Notes: a model not told the origin generated them from the letters alone. Shown: positions 51,902-60,379, counted from the first letter of the stretch. The stretch: DNA of 64,000 bases from JAEUTH01 sp039931675 (GCA_039931675.1 JBDTRM010000046.1:1-64000), one strand, 5' to 3'. Numbers and translations: made by a program.

Positions 51902-52458
51902 AAGCTTTTCAATTCCATACTGCATTTTAAAAATATTTGGTTTGCGAAAAGTAGGGAATAAGAGAAACTATTTAGTTTGAAAAAAGACATCTTCACCTGG
52001 GCACCAGTTACAACTCCAAAAATGACTGACTTAAACTTATCTTCTTCAATGTTTGAATCGGTTACATAATGACCGTAAGTATTTTTTGCTAATTGATAAT
52101 TTGTATAATAGTCAAAGACAAATTTTTTGGGTACATCCCAGTCAAGGACAAATCTCTTTTTAAAATAATTCATGGAATCAGTTAAGTAAGGTAATTCCAA
52201 AATATCCACTCCAGCATTAATTTGTAATGCCAAAATTGGCCTTATAAAAAGTGTTGTGTCAATAAGTAGTTTTCCCCTTGAAATTGATTTAACAATAGTA
52301 TCATTTTTGTAAATAAATTTAATAACATCGTTATTGGAAATTGAAATTGTATCTGTGTTTTTAATAATAATTATATCAACTTCAGGAAAATGTTGCTGTG
52401 CATATAAATTAGTTGTCAATGCCATAATCAAAACAAAAAAAATAATTCTCACATTCAT
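51898..52458 (-). CDS. Exported hypothetical protein with repeat-encoded C-terminus
   Basis: 186 residues. Signal peptide to residue 20 (LIMALTTNLYAQQ). Mature part: DTISISNNDVIKFIYKNDTI, SRGKLLIDTTLFIRPILALQ, PKKFVFDYYTNYQLAKNTYG. The last ~25 codons (SYSLLFANQIFLKCSMELKS) are repeat II and the beginning of the next cassette read through, ending only at TGA 51898. The original 3' end has evidently been lost at the repeat, so the protein is truncated and carries a random tail. Function unknown. Confidence 0.66.
   Translation of the reverse strand: MNVRIIFFVLIMALTTNLYAQQHFPEVDIIIIKNTDTISISNNDVIKFIYKNDTIVKSISRGKLLIDTTLFIRPILALQINAGVDILELPYLTDSMNYFKKRFVLDWDVPKKFVFDYYTNYQLAKNTYGHYVTDSNIEEDKFKSVIFGVVTGAQVKMSFFKLNSFSYSLLFANQIFLKCSMELKSL
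51923..51962 (-). repeat. Repeat II copy, near-consensus
   Basis: CATTTTAAAAATATTTGG then TTTGCGAAAAGTAGGGAATA on the + strand. It is translated as the tail of the gene ending at 51898. Confidence 0.9.
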
Positions 52459-52499
52459 TTTTAAATCTTCACAGTTTTATTCCTAATTCAATTTTTATC

Positions 52500-52530
52500 C
52501 ATTTAAAATATTCAGTATCCCGAATTACGC
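52500..52530 (-). repeat. Possible degenerate repeat II copy
   Basis: CATTTAAAATATTCAGTATC then CCGAATTACG on the + strand fits the repeat with many changes; placed upstream of the gene ending at 51898, where a copy would be expected. Confidence 0.35.
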
Positions 52531-52628
52531 ACAATGCATCAGACGGCAAATGTATAGCACACATTTAAGCTAGTTATTGTGCATGTATAAAGTTTTTAAA
52601 AGAAGTGGCTGTGAGCCGGGTTACCCCA

Positions 52629-53510
52629 TTATTCTTCAATATATTTCCCAATGTCTGTCGAAAATTTATAATGTCGAGTTTTAATTTGTTTATCATCTAC
52701 CTCTAAAGTGCTTAAGTTATAATGAGATTTCGGTTTTACTATAGTCGTATATGAAGGAACCTTATTATTTTCCAAATAGGTTTCACTAAATCCATAGTAA
52801 AAGGAAAGTATTTCTGTTAAAGCTGAATTTTCTAATCCATTGATGTAATACCGCTCTATTGAAAAGAGACTTTCCCCTCCTTCTAAGTAGCCTCCATTTC
52901 CTCCAAGGCCATAAGATAAACTCAAACAAGTCCATTTGTCTCCTATTTCTTTTAATTCAATTTTTGCTGGAATAAGTCCGGTAGATTTATAAGTACCAAA
53001 ATATCCTATTTCATCAATTTCCTTTTGAAATTTATATAGCTCCCACTTATTGTATTTAGTCTTATAGAATAATGCAACCCCAATTGGAACTCCACAAAAG
53101 TGACATCCTGTAGGCTCAACCTTTTTGTCGTATTCGTGCATCTGAAAATTATAGGTTGAGAAAATAGCAACACCACATTCTGTATTCTTAGTGTCTTTGA
53201 AAAACATTATTGTGTCTAAAGAAGTATGGAATTGATTGTCATAAGAAAGTGGAATTGGTAATGAAGTCAAATCATAGTAATTTGGTTTCCACACAGCCAT
53301 TTCCAAACTATCAATTTTGGGATTGTCGAAAAGTCGAAGTAATAGTTCTCGCTTGTCAAGTGTTCTAAATGAAATTGCCTCTGTTCGGTTTGTAGCTTCA
53401 ATATTAGTGCTTAGGTTATTCTTTCCTGTATTACTTTCCTTTTGTCTTTCACAACCAGGAAAAAATATAGCTAAAACAAATATAGTTAGTAACAAGGTAC
53501 AATGTGTCAT
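52629..53510 (-). CDS. Lipoprotein of unknown function
   Basis: 293 residues. Lipobox AIFFPGC (Cys20). Mature part includes IDSLEMAVWKPNYYDLTSLP, EYDKKVEPTGCHFCGVPIGV with a CxxC, and LSLSYGLGGNGGYLEGGESL. The GCHFCG pair could bind metal or form a disulphide. Family not recognised. Rightmost gene clearly bounded by repeat II. Confidence 0.66.
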   Translation of the reverse strand: MTHCTLLLTIFVLAIFFPGCERQKESNTGKNNLSTNIEATNRTEAISFRTLDKRELLLRLFDNPKIDSLEMAVWKPNYYDLTSLPIPLSYDNQFHTSLDTIMFFKDTKNTECGVAIFSTYNFQMHEYDKKVEPTGCHFCGVPIGVALFYKTKYNKWELYKFQKEIDEIGYFGTYKSTGLIPAKIELKEIGDKWTCLSLSYGLGGNGGYLEGGESLFSIERYYINGLENSALTEILSFYYGFSETYLENNKVPSYTTIVKPKSHYNLSTLEVDDKQIKTRHYKFSTDIGKYIEE

Positions 53511-53548
53511 TGTCTATTATACATTTCGCTGATTGCAATTGGATAATT

Positions 53549-53589
53549 CATTTTAAAAATATTCGGTTTGCGAAAAGTAGGGAGTAAAT
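53549..53589 (-). repeat. Repeat II copy, right end of array II
   Basis: CATTTTAAAAATATTCGG then TTTGCGAAAAGTAGGGAGTA on the + strand. Opens a short frame MNYPIAISEMYNRQ before the lipoprotein gene. Confidence 0.88.
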
Positions 53590-53613
53590 GCCTGGGTTGG
53601 ATAGGAGAAAATA

Positions 53614-53973
53614 TTAATATTTCGCTATTAAAACTTCGGCAGAAATATTTAACAACTCATGTAATTTGCGAATCATTGTGAGGCTCAATTTTCTTTTTCC
53701 TGTAAGCATATCATTGCTTTTACTTTTGTAACCCAACATGGTTTTAAGCTCTTTTTCTTTAATACCTAATTGCAACATGCGGTGCTTAATTGCTTCAATT
53801 GGATTTGGTGCCTCCACAGGATAGTGTTCCCTTTCGTAAACTTCAACCAAAATAGAAAGCAGTTCTAATTCGTCAGCTTCATCTGAGTTTGGCTTCAAAT
53901 CCTTTTGCATCAAGTTATAAATTCTCTCTAAAGCATTTTCGTATTGCTTCTCATTTTTAATGGGCTTTGACAT
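53614..53973 (-). CDS. higA: HigA-type antitoxin (XRE-family HTH)
   Basis: 119 residues. N-terminal acidic helical part (DEADELELLSILVEVYEREH, APNPIEAIKHRMLQLGIKEK), then a helix-turn-helix with ELKTMLGYKSKSNDMLTGKR, KLSLTMIRKLHELLNISAEV. This is the layout of HigA antitoxins, which bind HigB toxin and repress their operon. The matching HigB gene upstream survives only as a ~22-codon C-terminal piece, so this antitoxin has no intact partner here. Confidence 0.85.
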   Translation of the reverse strand: MSKPIKNEKQYENALERIYNLMQKDLKPNSDEADELELLSILVEVYEREHYPVEAPNPIEAIKHRMLQLGIKEKELKTMLGYKSKSNDMLTGKRKLSLTMIRKLHELLNISAEVLIAKY

Positions 53974-54080
53974 ATTTTACCTCCTTTATATTTAATTTAT
54001 CGTATTGCGAATGAGTTCCAATCCATACTAACAATTACATCAGCTATTGCTTCCTCCCTTATCTCTAAAGAGTATTTCAT
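53957..54080 (-). pseudogene. Toxin relic: ParE-like start joined to HigB-like end
   Basis: From ATG 54080, overlapping the antitoxin stop, the frame reads MKYSLEIREEAIADVIV, the usual opening of a RelE/ParE toxin, then drifts to a stop at 53997. In another minus frame from 54025 the sequence reads WIGTHSQYDKLNIKEVKYV to a stop at 53957, the typical C-terminus of HigB (IGTHxxYDK), directly before higA. A deletion has evidently joined the first ~17 codons of one toxin gene to the last ~22 of another. Neither toxin can be functional. Confidence 0.72.
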
Positions 54081-54322
54081 TTGCCACGCGCAACTTTTAC
54101 CTGCTGTTTTAATTGAGCAAACGAATAGCCTTTGCTTTTACCTGCATCATATCTTTTAATGCGCTCATTGATTTCTTTCCATTGTTCATCTGATAATACA
54201 GACTTGCTTTTATTTTCATTTTCAAAATCATTCATAAGGTTGAAAACAATTCGCAATAACTTTTCGTCATTCGTTTTTTTCATCAACTTATTGATGCCTG
54301 ATTTTAATTCTGTTGCACTCAT
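54077..54322 (-). CDS. Addiction-module antitoxin, ParE partner
   Basis: 81 residues: ELKSGINKLMKKTNDEKLLR, then VLSDEQWKEINERIKRYDAG, then KSKGYSFAQLKQQVKVARGK. This matches the small addiction-module antitoxins encoded just before ParE/RelE toxins, in which the C-terminal helix binds the toxin. The ATG of the toxin remnant overlaps its stop. Its toxin is now a fragment, so this is an orphan antitoxin. Confidence 0.78.
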   Translation of the reverse strand: MSATELKSGINKLMKKTNDEKLLRIVFNLMNDFENENKSKSVLSDEQWKEINERIKRYDAGKSKGYSFAQLKQQVKVARGK

Positions 54323-54363
54323 TTTTTTTGTTTGATATTAATGAAAAGTAATTGAGTTATAAG

Positions 54364-55593
54364 TTATGCTGTAAACGCGAGCACACTCTCCTTAATAATC
54401 TCCACACATTCATAAATCTGATCTTCAGTAATAATTAGTGGCGGTGCAAAGCGGATGGTATGGTCGTGAGTGGGTTTGGCAAGCAAGCCGTTGTCGCGCA
54501 TTTTTATGCAAACGTCCCAGGCATTTTTTCCGTTGGTGGGGATGATGTCAATGGCATTGAATAAACCTTTGCCGCGCACTGCGCCAATCATAGGTGATTT
54601 AATGTTGCTTAATTCAGCACGTAAAATTTTTCCAAGGAGTTCGGCATTGTCTGCTAACTTTTCTTCAATGATCACACTCATGGCAGTCATGGCTACTCGG
54701 CAGGCAAGCGGGTTGCCACCGTAAGTGGAGCCATGCTCACCGGGTTTTATGCAAAGCATTATTTCATCATTACACAATACAGCAGACACAGGCAATAATC
54801 CACCGCCCAAAGCTTTGCCGAGAATTAAAATATCACCATGCACATTTTCATGATCGCTCGCTAACATTTTTCCTGTACGTGCAATGCCGGTTTGTATTTC
54901 ATCGGCAATAAATAACACATTATGTTTTTTGCAGAGGTCGAATGCTTTCGCAAGATAGCCTTCATCGGGCACGATAACTCCTGCTTCACCTTGTATCGGC
55001 TCCACTAAAAATCCTGCAACATTTTTATCTCGCAATGCTTCTTCAAGAGCAGCTAAATTATTAAACGGTATTTTAATATAACCTGGTGTAAACGGACCAT
55101 AGTCTGTAAACGCAGTAGGGTCAGTACTTGCAGAAACAATTGAAATGGTGCGGCCATGAAAGTTATCATTGCATACGATAATTTTTGCCTGTCCTGCTTC
55201 AACACCTTTAACCTGGTATGCCCATTTGCGGCATAGTTTCATTGCAGTTTCCACTGCTTCGGCACCTGAGTTCATGGGCAATAATTTATCATAGCCGAAT
55301 AAAGTAGTCATATACTTTTCGTACTCGCCCAATAAATCGTTATGAAATGCGCGGCTGGTTAAAGTAAGTTTTGTAGCCTGCTCCACCAAAGCATTTACAA
55401 TTCGCGGATGGCAATGTCCCTGGTTTAAAGCGGAATAAGCCGAAAGAAAATCGTAATAACGCTTGCCTTCCACATCCCAAACAAAAACACCTTCGCCCCG
55501 CGAAAGCACTACGGGCAAAGGATGGTAGTTATGCGCTCCATATTTTTCTTCTAATTCAATGGCCAATGCCGATGTCATTTCTTTCATTCTCAT
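54364..55593 (-). CDS. rocD: Ornithine--oxo-acid aminotransferase
   Basis: 409 residues, PLP-dependent class III. Converts L-ornithine and 2-oxoglutarate to glutamate-5-semialdehyde and glutamate. Signatures: YHPLPVVLSRGEGVFVWDVE, SAYSALNQGHCHP and RAFHNDLLGEYEKY (typical for ornithine aminotransferase), LPMNSGAEAVETAMKL, FIADEIQTGIARTGK, and Schiff-base Lys260 in ILGKALGGGLLPVSA. Full length, cytoplasmic, single gene. Confidence 0.96.
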   Translation of the reverse strand: MRMKEMTSALAIELEEKYGAHNYHPLPVVLSRGEGVFVWDVEGKRYYDFLSAYSALNQGHCHPRIVNALVEQATKLTLTSRAFHNDLLGEYEKYMTTLFGYDKLLPMNSGAEAVETAMKLCRKWAYQVKGVEAGQAKIIVCNDNFHGRTISIVSASTDPTAFTDYGPFTPGYIKIPFNNLAALEEALRDKNVAGFLVEPIQGEAGVIVPDEGYLAKAFDLCKKHNVLFIADEIQTGIARTGKMLASDHENVHGDILILGKALGGGLLPVSAVLCNDEIMLCIKPGEHGSTYGGNPLACRVAMTAMSVIIEEKLADNAELLGKILRAELSNIKSPMIGAVRGKGLFNAIDIIPTNGKNAWDVCIKMRDNGLLAKPTHDHTIRFAPPLIITEDQIYECVEIIKESVLAFTA

Positions 55594-55751
55594 GTTAATA
55601 AAATTTATGCGGTTTTATAATGTGAGCGAAGGTAATTAAAGCGGGTTGAAAGAAAAAATGCGGATCATCTAAACAAAGTTTTCATGCTTGGTTTCCCTCA
55701 ATTCAGTACAGTTTAAAGAAAAACAATTCAGAATTGAAAAGCAAAAAAAAA

Positions 55752-57842
55752 TCAATAAGCCCCGCTGCGTTTGCGCAAAAACCACTCAACAGTAAGTAAA
55801 GAAATAAGTAAGAAAAATACCCACTTGAGGTTGATAATATCCTTCAATTGTTTTTGAGTGTAGGATACGGAAGTAATGTCTTTTCGCGCCTTTAGTAGTT
55901 CACTAATTTGATGGAGTTGCTGCGGATATACCATTGCACCGCCACTGCGTTGCGCCACAGCATTGAGCAGTTGATGGTCGGCAAGCGTGGTTGATAATTC
56001 AACTTGCAAAGCGGATACGGTAAATTGACCTGACTGGGAATAAGTTTTATCCCCTAACTTAACATCAGCACGAAAACTATAATTGCCCACAGGAAAATAA
56101 CCTGCGTTAAGCGTATAAGCTTTTTCAGTTTTGCTGAAGGTGTATGGAAAAGATTTTTTATCGCTGTTGGTGATTACAATCTTCACATCGGGAGTGTTAA
56201 CCAGTTCACCCGCATCGTTATATAATTCAGCATCAAGCACCACAGCTTCGTTTTCGAAAACATTGTTTTTATACTTAACACGAAAGGGTGTTTTTGATTC
56301 TTTTACAGAAAGGTATTGTGCAATCTTTTGAATAAATTCATTCGTAAGCGTACGGCTGTTTTTTTCAGCATATTCTTTCAATCCCCAGCGCCACAAACCT
56401 TCGCCACAGAGCAGTGCAGTTTTATGTCCTTCTGTTTCATTGAAGAGCATCAGCGGCTCATCGGTGGTAACTGTTCCTATACGCTGATTAAACAACACAC
56501 CGCTTTCGGCAGTGGGTTTATAAACTCCAAATGGTGATATCAATGGCGGCAGCGTACTGAAAATGTTTTTCGTTTCTTCACTCAATGTGAAAAGTGAAAA
56601 GTTTTTATTTACATCAGCCTGCACCTGGTTGAGTTTACCATTGGCGTTAGCGATATTTAATCCTGCTTTCAAACTATTAAATGCGGCAATGTTGGTTTGA
56701 GAACCGATAATGTACCACAGCGATACATCTGTAGTCTTTATCTTGTCGAACAACAGTTGTGAGTTCAACCCTGCTGCAGGCAACTGGTGGAGGATAATAA
56801 GATTGTAGTCCTTAATGTTGTTATCAAAATCTTTGGCATAGGCCACTTTAACTTCATAGTTCTGGCTGGCTTCAATTGCATTTTTTATGGAACCAATATC
56901 AGGATGCGGTGAATATGCCAGCAGTAAAACTTTTTGCTTGCTTTCTAAAACTTCCACAAAAACATTTATACTGTTATTGGCTGTGCTTAACTCACCGGGC
57001 AAAACAGCGAGTGAAATTTTATATTGCTGAATGCCTTTTGTTTTAGCATCAAGATAAACAGGAACTGTAAGATGAAACTTATCATTCGTAATATTTACCT
57101 CGCGCTGAAATAAAACTGCACTGTCTTTTTCAATAGTAAGTGTTGATTTGCTGCCTCCACATTGGCGTGCATCCACCGTAATCTCCATTGGGAAGCTATT
57201 GCCGAGAAAAGCCACACGGTTATGATTAACGCGCGTAAGCACAAGGTCTTTATGAACTGTTGTATCACCCAACGCAATGGTATAAAAGGGAATCTTGAAT
57301 TTTTCACTCAGGTATAACGGGCTGCTTCCTGAATTAAATAAACCATCGCTGGCAATAATTACAGCGCCAAGATTCCTGTTATCGTATTGTACTGATAAGT
57401 AATCGAACAACTTTGAAAAATCGGTTTGCTTTTGATTGAAATTAAAATCGAGTTGCTCTTTAACCTGGTCACCAAAAGAATAAGAGCGCACTTCGTAATC
57501 ATCTTTCAAATCGTTACTGAGTTTGGTAAGTGCAGCAGCATATCCATTTTTATAGTAAGATGAATCTTTACCAACAGCCACCGACTGCGAATTATCCTGT
57601 GCAATAATTACGATTGGTTTTTCTACCTGCCTCGTAATTGTTTTAATAAGCGGGCTTAATAAAAGCATCGCTAAAAATGTGACGCATAAAAAACGAAAAG
57701 TGGTCATTAACCTGCGAAGCCATACATGCACTTCGCTGAATTGTGAATCATTACGGTAAAGGATGAATGAATAAACCGCACCCAGCGCAACACAAAATAT
57801 AATAAACCACCACGGCTTTTCAGTAACTATCTGGAAATTCAA
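55752..57842 (-). CDS. VWA-like membrane protein
   Basis: 696 residues. Two N-terminal membrane helices (about 10-27 and 48-66) and one near the C-terminus (676-692), with ~600 residues in the periplasm. Residues ~75-215 resemble a von Willebrand A fold: IVIIAQDNSQSVAVGKDS provides a DxSxS-type metal site and GAVIIASDGLFNSGSSPLY a later strand. Residues ~300-520 read as a glutamine-amidotransferase-like domain (VLLLAYSPHPDIGSIKNAIE), then an Ig-like domain. Such proteins are often linked to BatA/BatB systems; no MoxR gene is near. Function unknown. Confidence 0.78.
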   Translation of the reverse strand: MNFQIVTEKPWWFIIFCVALGAVYSFILYRNDSQFSEVHVWLRRLMTTFRFLCVTFLAMLLLSPLIKTITRQVEKPIVIIAQDNSQSVAVGKDSSYYKNGYAAALTKLSNDLKDDYEVRSYSFGDQVKEQLDFNFNQKQTDFSKLFDYLSVQYDNRNLGAVIIASDGLFNSGSSPLYLSEKFKIPFYTIALGDTTVHKDLVLTRVNHNRVAFLGNSFPMEITVDARQCGGSKSTLTIEKDSAVLFQREVNITNDKFHLTVPVYLDAKTKGIQQYKISLAVLPGELSTANNSINVFVEVLESKQKVLLLAYSPHPDIGSIKNAIEASQNYEVKVAYAKDFDNNIKDYNLIILHQLPAAGLNSQLLFDKIKTTDVSLWYIIGSQTNIAAFNSLKAGLNIANANGKLNQVQADVNKNFSLFTLSEETKNIFSTLPPLISPFGVYKPTAESGVLFNQRIGTVTTDEPLMLFNETEGHKTALLCGEGLWRWGLKEYAEKNSRTLTNEFIQKIAQYLSVKESKTPFRVKYKNNVFENEAVVLDAELYNDAGELVNTPDVKIVITNSDKKSFPYTFSKTEKAYTLNAGYFPVGNYSFRADVKLGDKTYSQSGQFTVSALQVELSTTLADHQLLNAVAQRSGGAMVYPQQLHQISELLKARKDITSVSYTQKQLKDIINLKWVFFLLISLLTVEWFLRKRSGAY

Positions 57843-57935
57843 TTTTTATTATTTGATTTAATTATTGGTTATGAAAGTATATAACCTGCTTTAGTCAATG
57901 GAGGAAACGTTGTGTTTATTCAATTGTAAAATTAA

Positions 57936-58015
57936 GATGTCTGACACCCTTAGAGGCGTCTGACATCTGATTACGCCACCAACGATGTCAGACACCTTTT
58001 CGGGTGTCAGACATC
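57936..58015. repeat. Nested palindromic repeat (four arms)
   Basis: GATGTCTGACACCC (57936-57949) pairs with GGGTGTCAGACATC (58002-58015); inside, GGCGTCTGACATC (57955-57967) pairs with GATGTCAGACACC (57984-57996) with one mismatch. All four arms are versions of one 13-mer, so neighbouring-arm pairing is also possible. Intergenic between two minus-strand genes; REP-like. Confidence 0.75.
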
Positions 58016-58040
58016 TGAGTTACAGCAAACCGAAAACTAT

Positions 58041-58697
58041 TTACACTTTTACGTACGCCCAGCTTTTTCCATTTGCAATACGCGAAATCTGCATTTCACT
58101 TATTTTAAATTTCTTGGCAAGTTCGCTTTGTAATGAACCTTTTTTAAGGCTTTGCTTAATTTTAACAACCTGGTCTCTCGTTAATTTTGATGATAACGTA
58201 ACACGTACACCAGCTATTGTTAGTTTTTGATTTTGTTTTGCCGTGCGCGTAAATGCTTCATTAGGTTTTGCCCATTGCAGATTTTTTATACGGTTATTTA
58301 ATTTATTCCAGTCTAAGTGAATTACCACAGCTTTTTTATAAGCTGGCTTTTTGATGAAATGCTCGGCAGTGATGTAATGGATGTAATGCATCCTGCGCAC
58401 ACCTTTGTTTACAAGATCCATTGCAAGATAGCCGTTCACGTTTTTACCGTTAACAAGTGTTCCGTTCACATGATCATAGTAATAACTTTTTACACGCCCG
58501 TAGCTGCTGATCATGTATGGACGGTCGCTTTTCAGCATTTTTTTCCATTGCTCACCCGCAAGGTTAGCAATAGGTTTTCCGGTCGCTTTCTTTGAGCGAA
58601 CAGCAACAGATTTTTTAACAGCAGTCTTTTTTGCAACTGCTTTTTTAGCAGGACTTTTTTTGCCTGCGGCCTTTTTGGTAGTGGATTTTTTTGCCAT
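58041..58697 (-). CDS. Lys-rich NUMOD4/HNH-like DNA-binding protein
   Basis: 218 residues. Residues 1-45 are Lys/Ala-rich, like a histone H1 tail (KKAAGKKSPAKKAVAKKTAV). Residues ~48-85 match the NUMOD4 pattern (LAGEQWKKMLKSDRPYMISS, YGRVKSYYY). Residues ~100-145 resemble an HNH homing nuclease core with degraded metal site: AVVIHLDWNKLNNRIKNLQW, where the usual HH/DHxD is only H-D. Residues ~172-215 form a helix-turn-helix (LTRDQVVKIKQSLKKGSLQS, KISEMQISRIANGKSWAYV). I infer a domesticated, chromatin-like protein derived from a homing endonuclease. Confidence 0.78.
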   Translation of the reverse strand: MAKKSTTKKAAGKKSPAKKAVAKKTAVKKSVAVRSKKATGKPIANLAGEQWKKMLKSDRPYMISSYGRVKSYYYDHVNGTLVNGKNVNGYLAMDLVNKGVRRMHYIHYITAEHFIKKPAYKKAVVIHLDWNKLNNRIKNLQWAKPNEAFTRTAKQNQKLTIAGVRVTLSSKLTRDQVVKIKQSLKKGSLQSELAKKFKISEMQISRIANGKSWAYVKV

Positions 58698-58784
58698 AAT
58701 TTAAGAATTAAAGGAGTTATATTTGATAACTGATACTGTAAACGTAAAAAAAATTCTTTAACTGCAAAACTTTTTGTAAAATAA

Positions 58785-60113
58785 TTATCTTTTCACAGGC
58801 ATATTTCGCATCATATTACGCATATTTCCTCCACTCATCATTTTCATCATTTTGCGCATATCTTCAAATTGCTTGATTAGTTTGTTCACCTCCTGAATGG
58901 TGGTGCCGCTGCCATCTGCTATGCGTTTTCTGCGACTGCCATTGATGATAGCAGGCTCTTCGCGCTCCCTCGGAGTCATTGATTTGATGATGGCTTCAAT
59001 ACCATCAAAAGACTTGTTGTCAATATCAATATCTTTCATTGCTTTGCCAACCCCGGGTATCATGCTTACAAGGTCCTTCATATTCCCCATCTTTTTGATC
59101 TGCTGCAACTGCCCCAGGAAATCGTTAAAGTTAAACTGGTTCTTCTGAATTTTTTTCTGCAACTCGGCAGCCTGTTTTTCATCAAACTGCTCCTGCGCAC
59201 GTTCAACCAATGAAACAATATCTCCCATGCCCAATATACGATCGGCCATGCGCGAAGGATGGAACACATCTAATGCATCTAACTTCTCTCCTGTTCCAAC
59301 AAATTTAATGGGCTTATTAACCACAGATTTAATCGAAAGCGCAGCCCCGCCACGGGTATCACCATCTAACTTGGTCAATACCACTCCGTCAAAATTCAAA
59401 CGTTCGTTAAAAGTTTTGGCTGTGTTTACAGCATCCTGCCCTGTCATAGCGTCAACCACAAAAAGAGTTTCATGTGGATTGACTGCTTTCTTAATTGCGG
59501 CAATTTCATCCATCATCACTTCATCAATAGCGAGGCGACCGGCAGTATCTATAATTACTACATTCAGGTTTAATTCCTTTGCTTTGGCAATACCATTCAA
59601 TGCAATCTGAACAGGGTTTTTATTTTCAGGCTCACTATATACCTCCACGTTAATCTGCTCACCTAACACTTTCAACTGGTCAATCGCAGCAGGACGGTAA
59701 ACGTCACAAGCCACCAAAAGTGGTTGTTTCTGACGTTTTGATTTTAAGTAGTTAGCTAACTTGCCTGATAGGGTAGTTTTACCTGAACCCTGCAAACCCG
59801 ACATTAAAATAATGGTGGGATTATTTTTAAGATTGATCTCAGCCTGTGAGCCACCCATTAATTCGGTTAACTCATCATGCATAATTTTCACCATCAGTTG
59901 CGATGGAGAGACAGCAATCATCACGTTTTGCCCGATGGCTTTTTCCTTAACTGAATCGGTAAAGGTTTTTGCAACCTTATAATTAACGTCAGCATCAAGA
60001 AGCGCCTTACGCACTTCTTTCATGGTTTCGGCAATGTTGATCTCTGTAATTTTCCCCTGGCCTTTTAATACCTTAAAGGCGCGGTCAAGTTTATCTGATA
60101 AATTTTCGAACAT
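58785..60113 (-). CDS. ffh: Signal recognition particle protein Ffh
   Basis: 442 residues, full length. N domain (1-90), GTPase G domain with P-loop GLQGSGKTT (106-114), DVYRPAA (137-143), DTAGR (189-193), TKLDGD, then Met-rich M domain ending MMRNMPVKR with KMMKMMSGGNMRNMMRNM. Binds 4.5S RNA and signal sequences and delivers nascent chains to FtsY. Monocistronic; TAATTTTG on the minus strand at 60203-60210 is a possible -7 box. Confidence 0.97.
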   Translation of the reverse strand: MFENLSDKLDRAFKVLKGQGKITEINIAETMKEVRKALLDADVNYKVAKTFTDSVKEKAIGQNVMIAVSPSQLMVKIMHDELTELMGGSQAEINLKNNPTIILMSGLQGSGKTTLSGKLANYLKSKRQKQPLLVACDVYRPAAIDQLKVLGEQINVEVYSEPENKNPVQIALNGIAKAKELNLNVVIIDTAGRLAIDEVMMDEIAAIKKAVNPHETLFVVDAMTGQDAVNTAKTFNERLNFDGVVLTKLDGDTRGGAALSIKSVVNKPIKFVGTGEKLDALDVFHPSRMADRILGMGDIVSLVERAQEQFDEKQAAELQKKIQKNQFNFNDFLGQLQQIKKMGNMKDLVSMIPGVGKAMKDIDIDNKSFDGIEAIIKSMTPREREEPAIINGSRRKRIADGSGTTIQEVNKLIKQFEDMRKMMKMMSGGNMRNMMRNMPVKR

Positions 60114-60278
60114 ATTTTTAAATCGTTTGCTGTTTGTGGTTCATTATTTTCAAACCTGATATCCTAATACCCATATTCCCTTATACCTCTTTTCACAGCG
60201 CGCAAAATTAATTTTATTTTGATAGGTTGAATTTGTTGCTTTGCGAAAATATAAAGTGGAAGTTTTTACTAATCATTT

Positions 60279-60333
60279 ACGGATTGCTTTCCCGCGAAGG
60301 GGCGGGACATGCTGTTACCCGCAATGACGGTTG
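60279..60333. repeat. Dispersed repeat, ACGGATTGCTT...GCAATGACGG type
   Basis: Begins TACGGATTGCTTTCCCGCGA and ends CCCGCAATGACGGTTG. Related copies lie at 61374-61440. Intergenic, between ffh and cdaA; no coding sense. Confidence 0.6.
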
Positions 60334-60379
60334 AAAACACAAATCGTAAATCGTAAATCCCAAATTGTAAATCAAAAGA

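Noticed and set aside
43842..51962. Standard promoter inside repeat II
   Set aside because: TACTTTTCG on the minus strand is close to TAnnTTTG, but no TTG box occurs at 17-21 nt in the copies examined, so I do not call a promoter.
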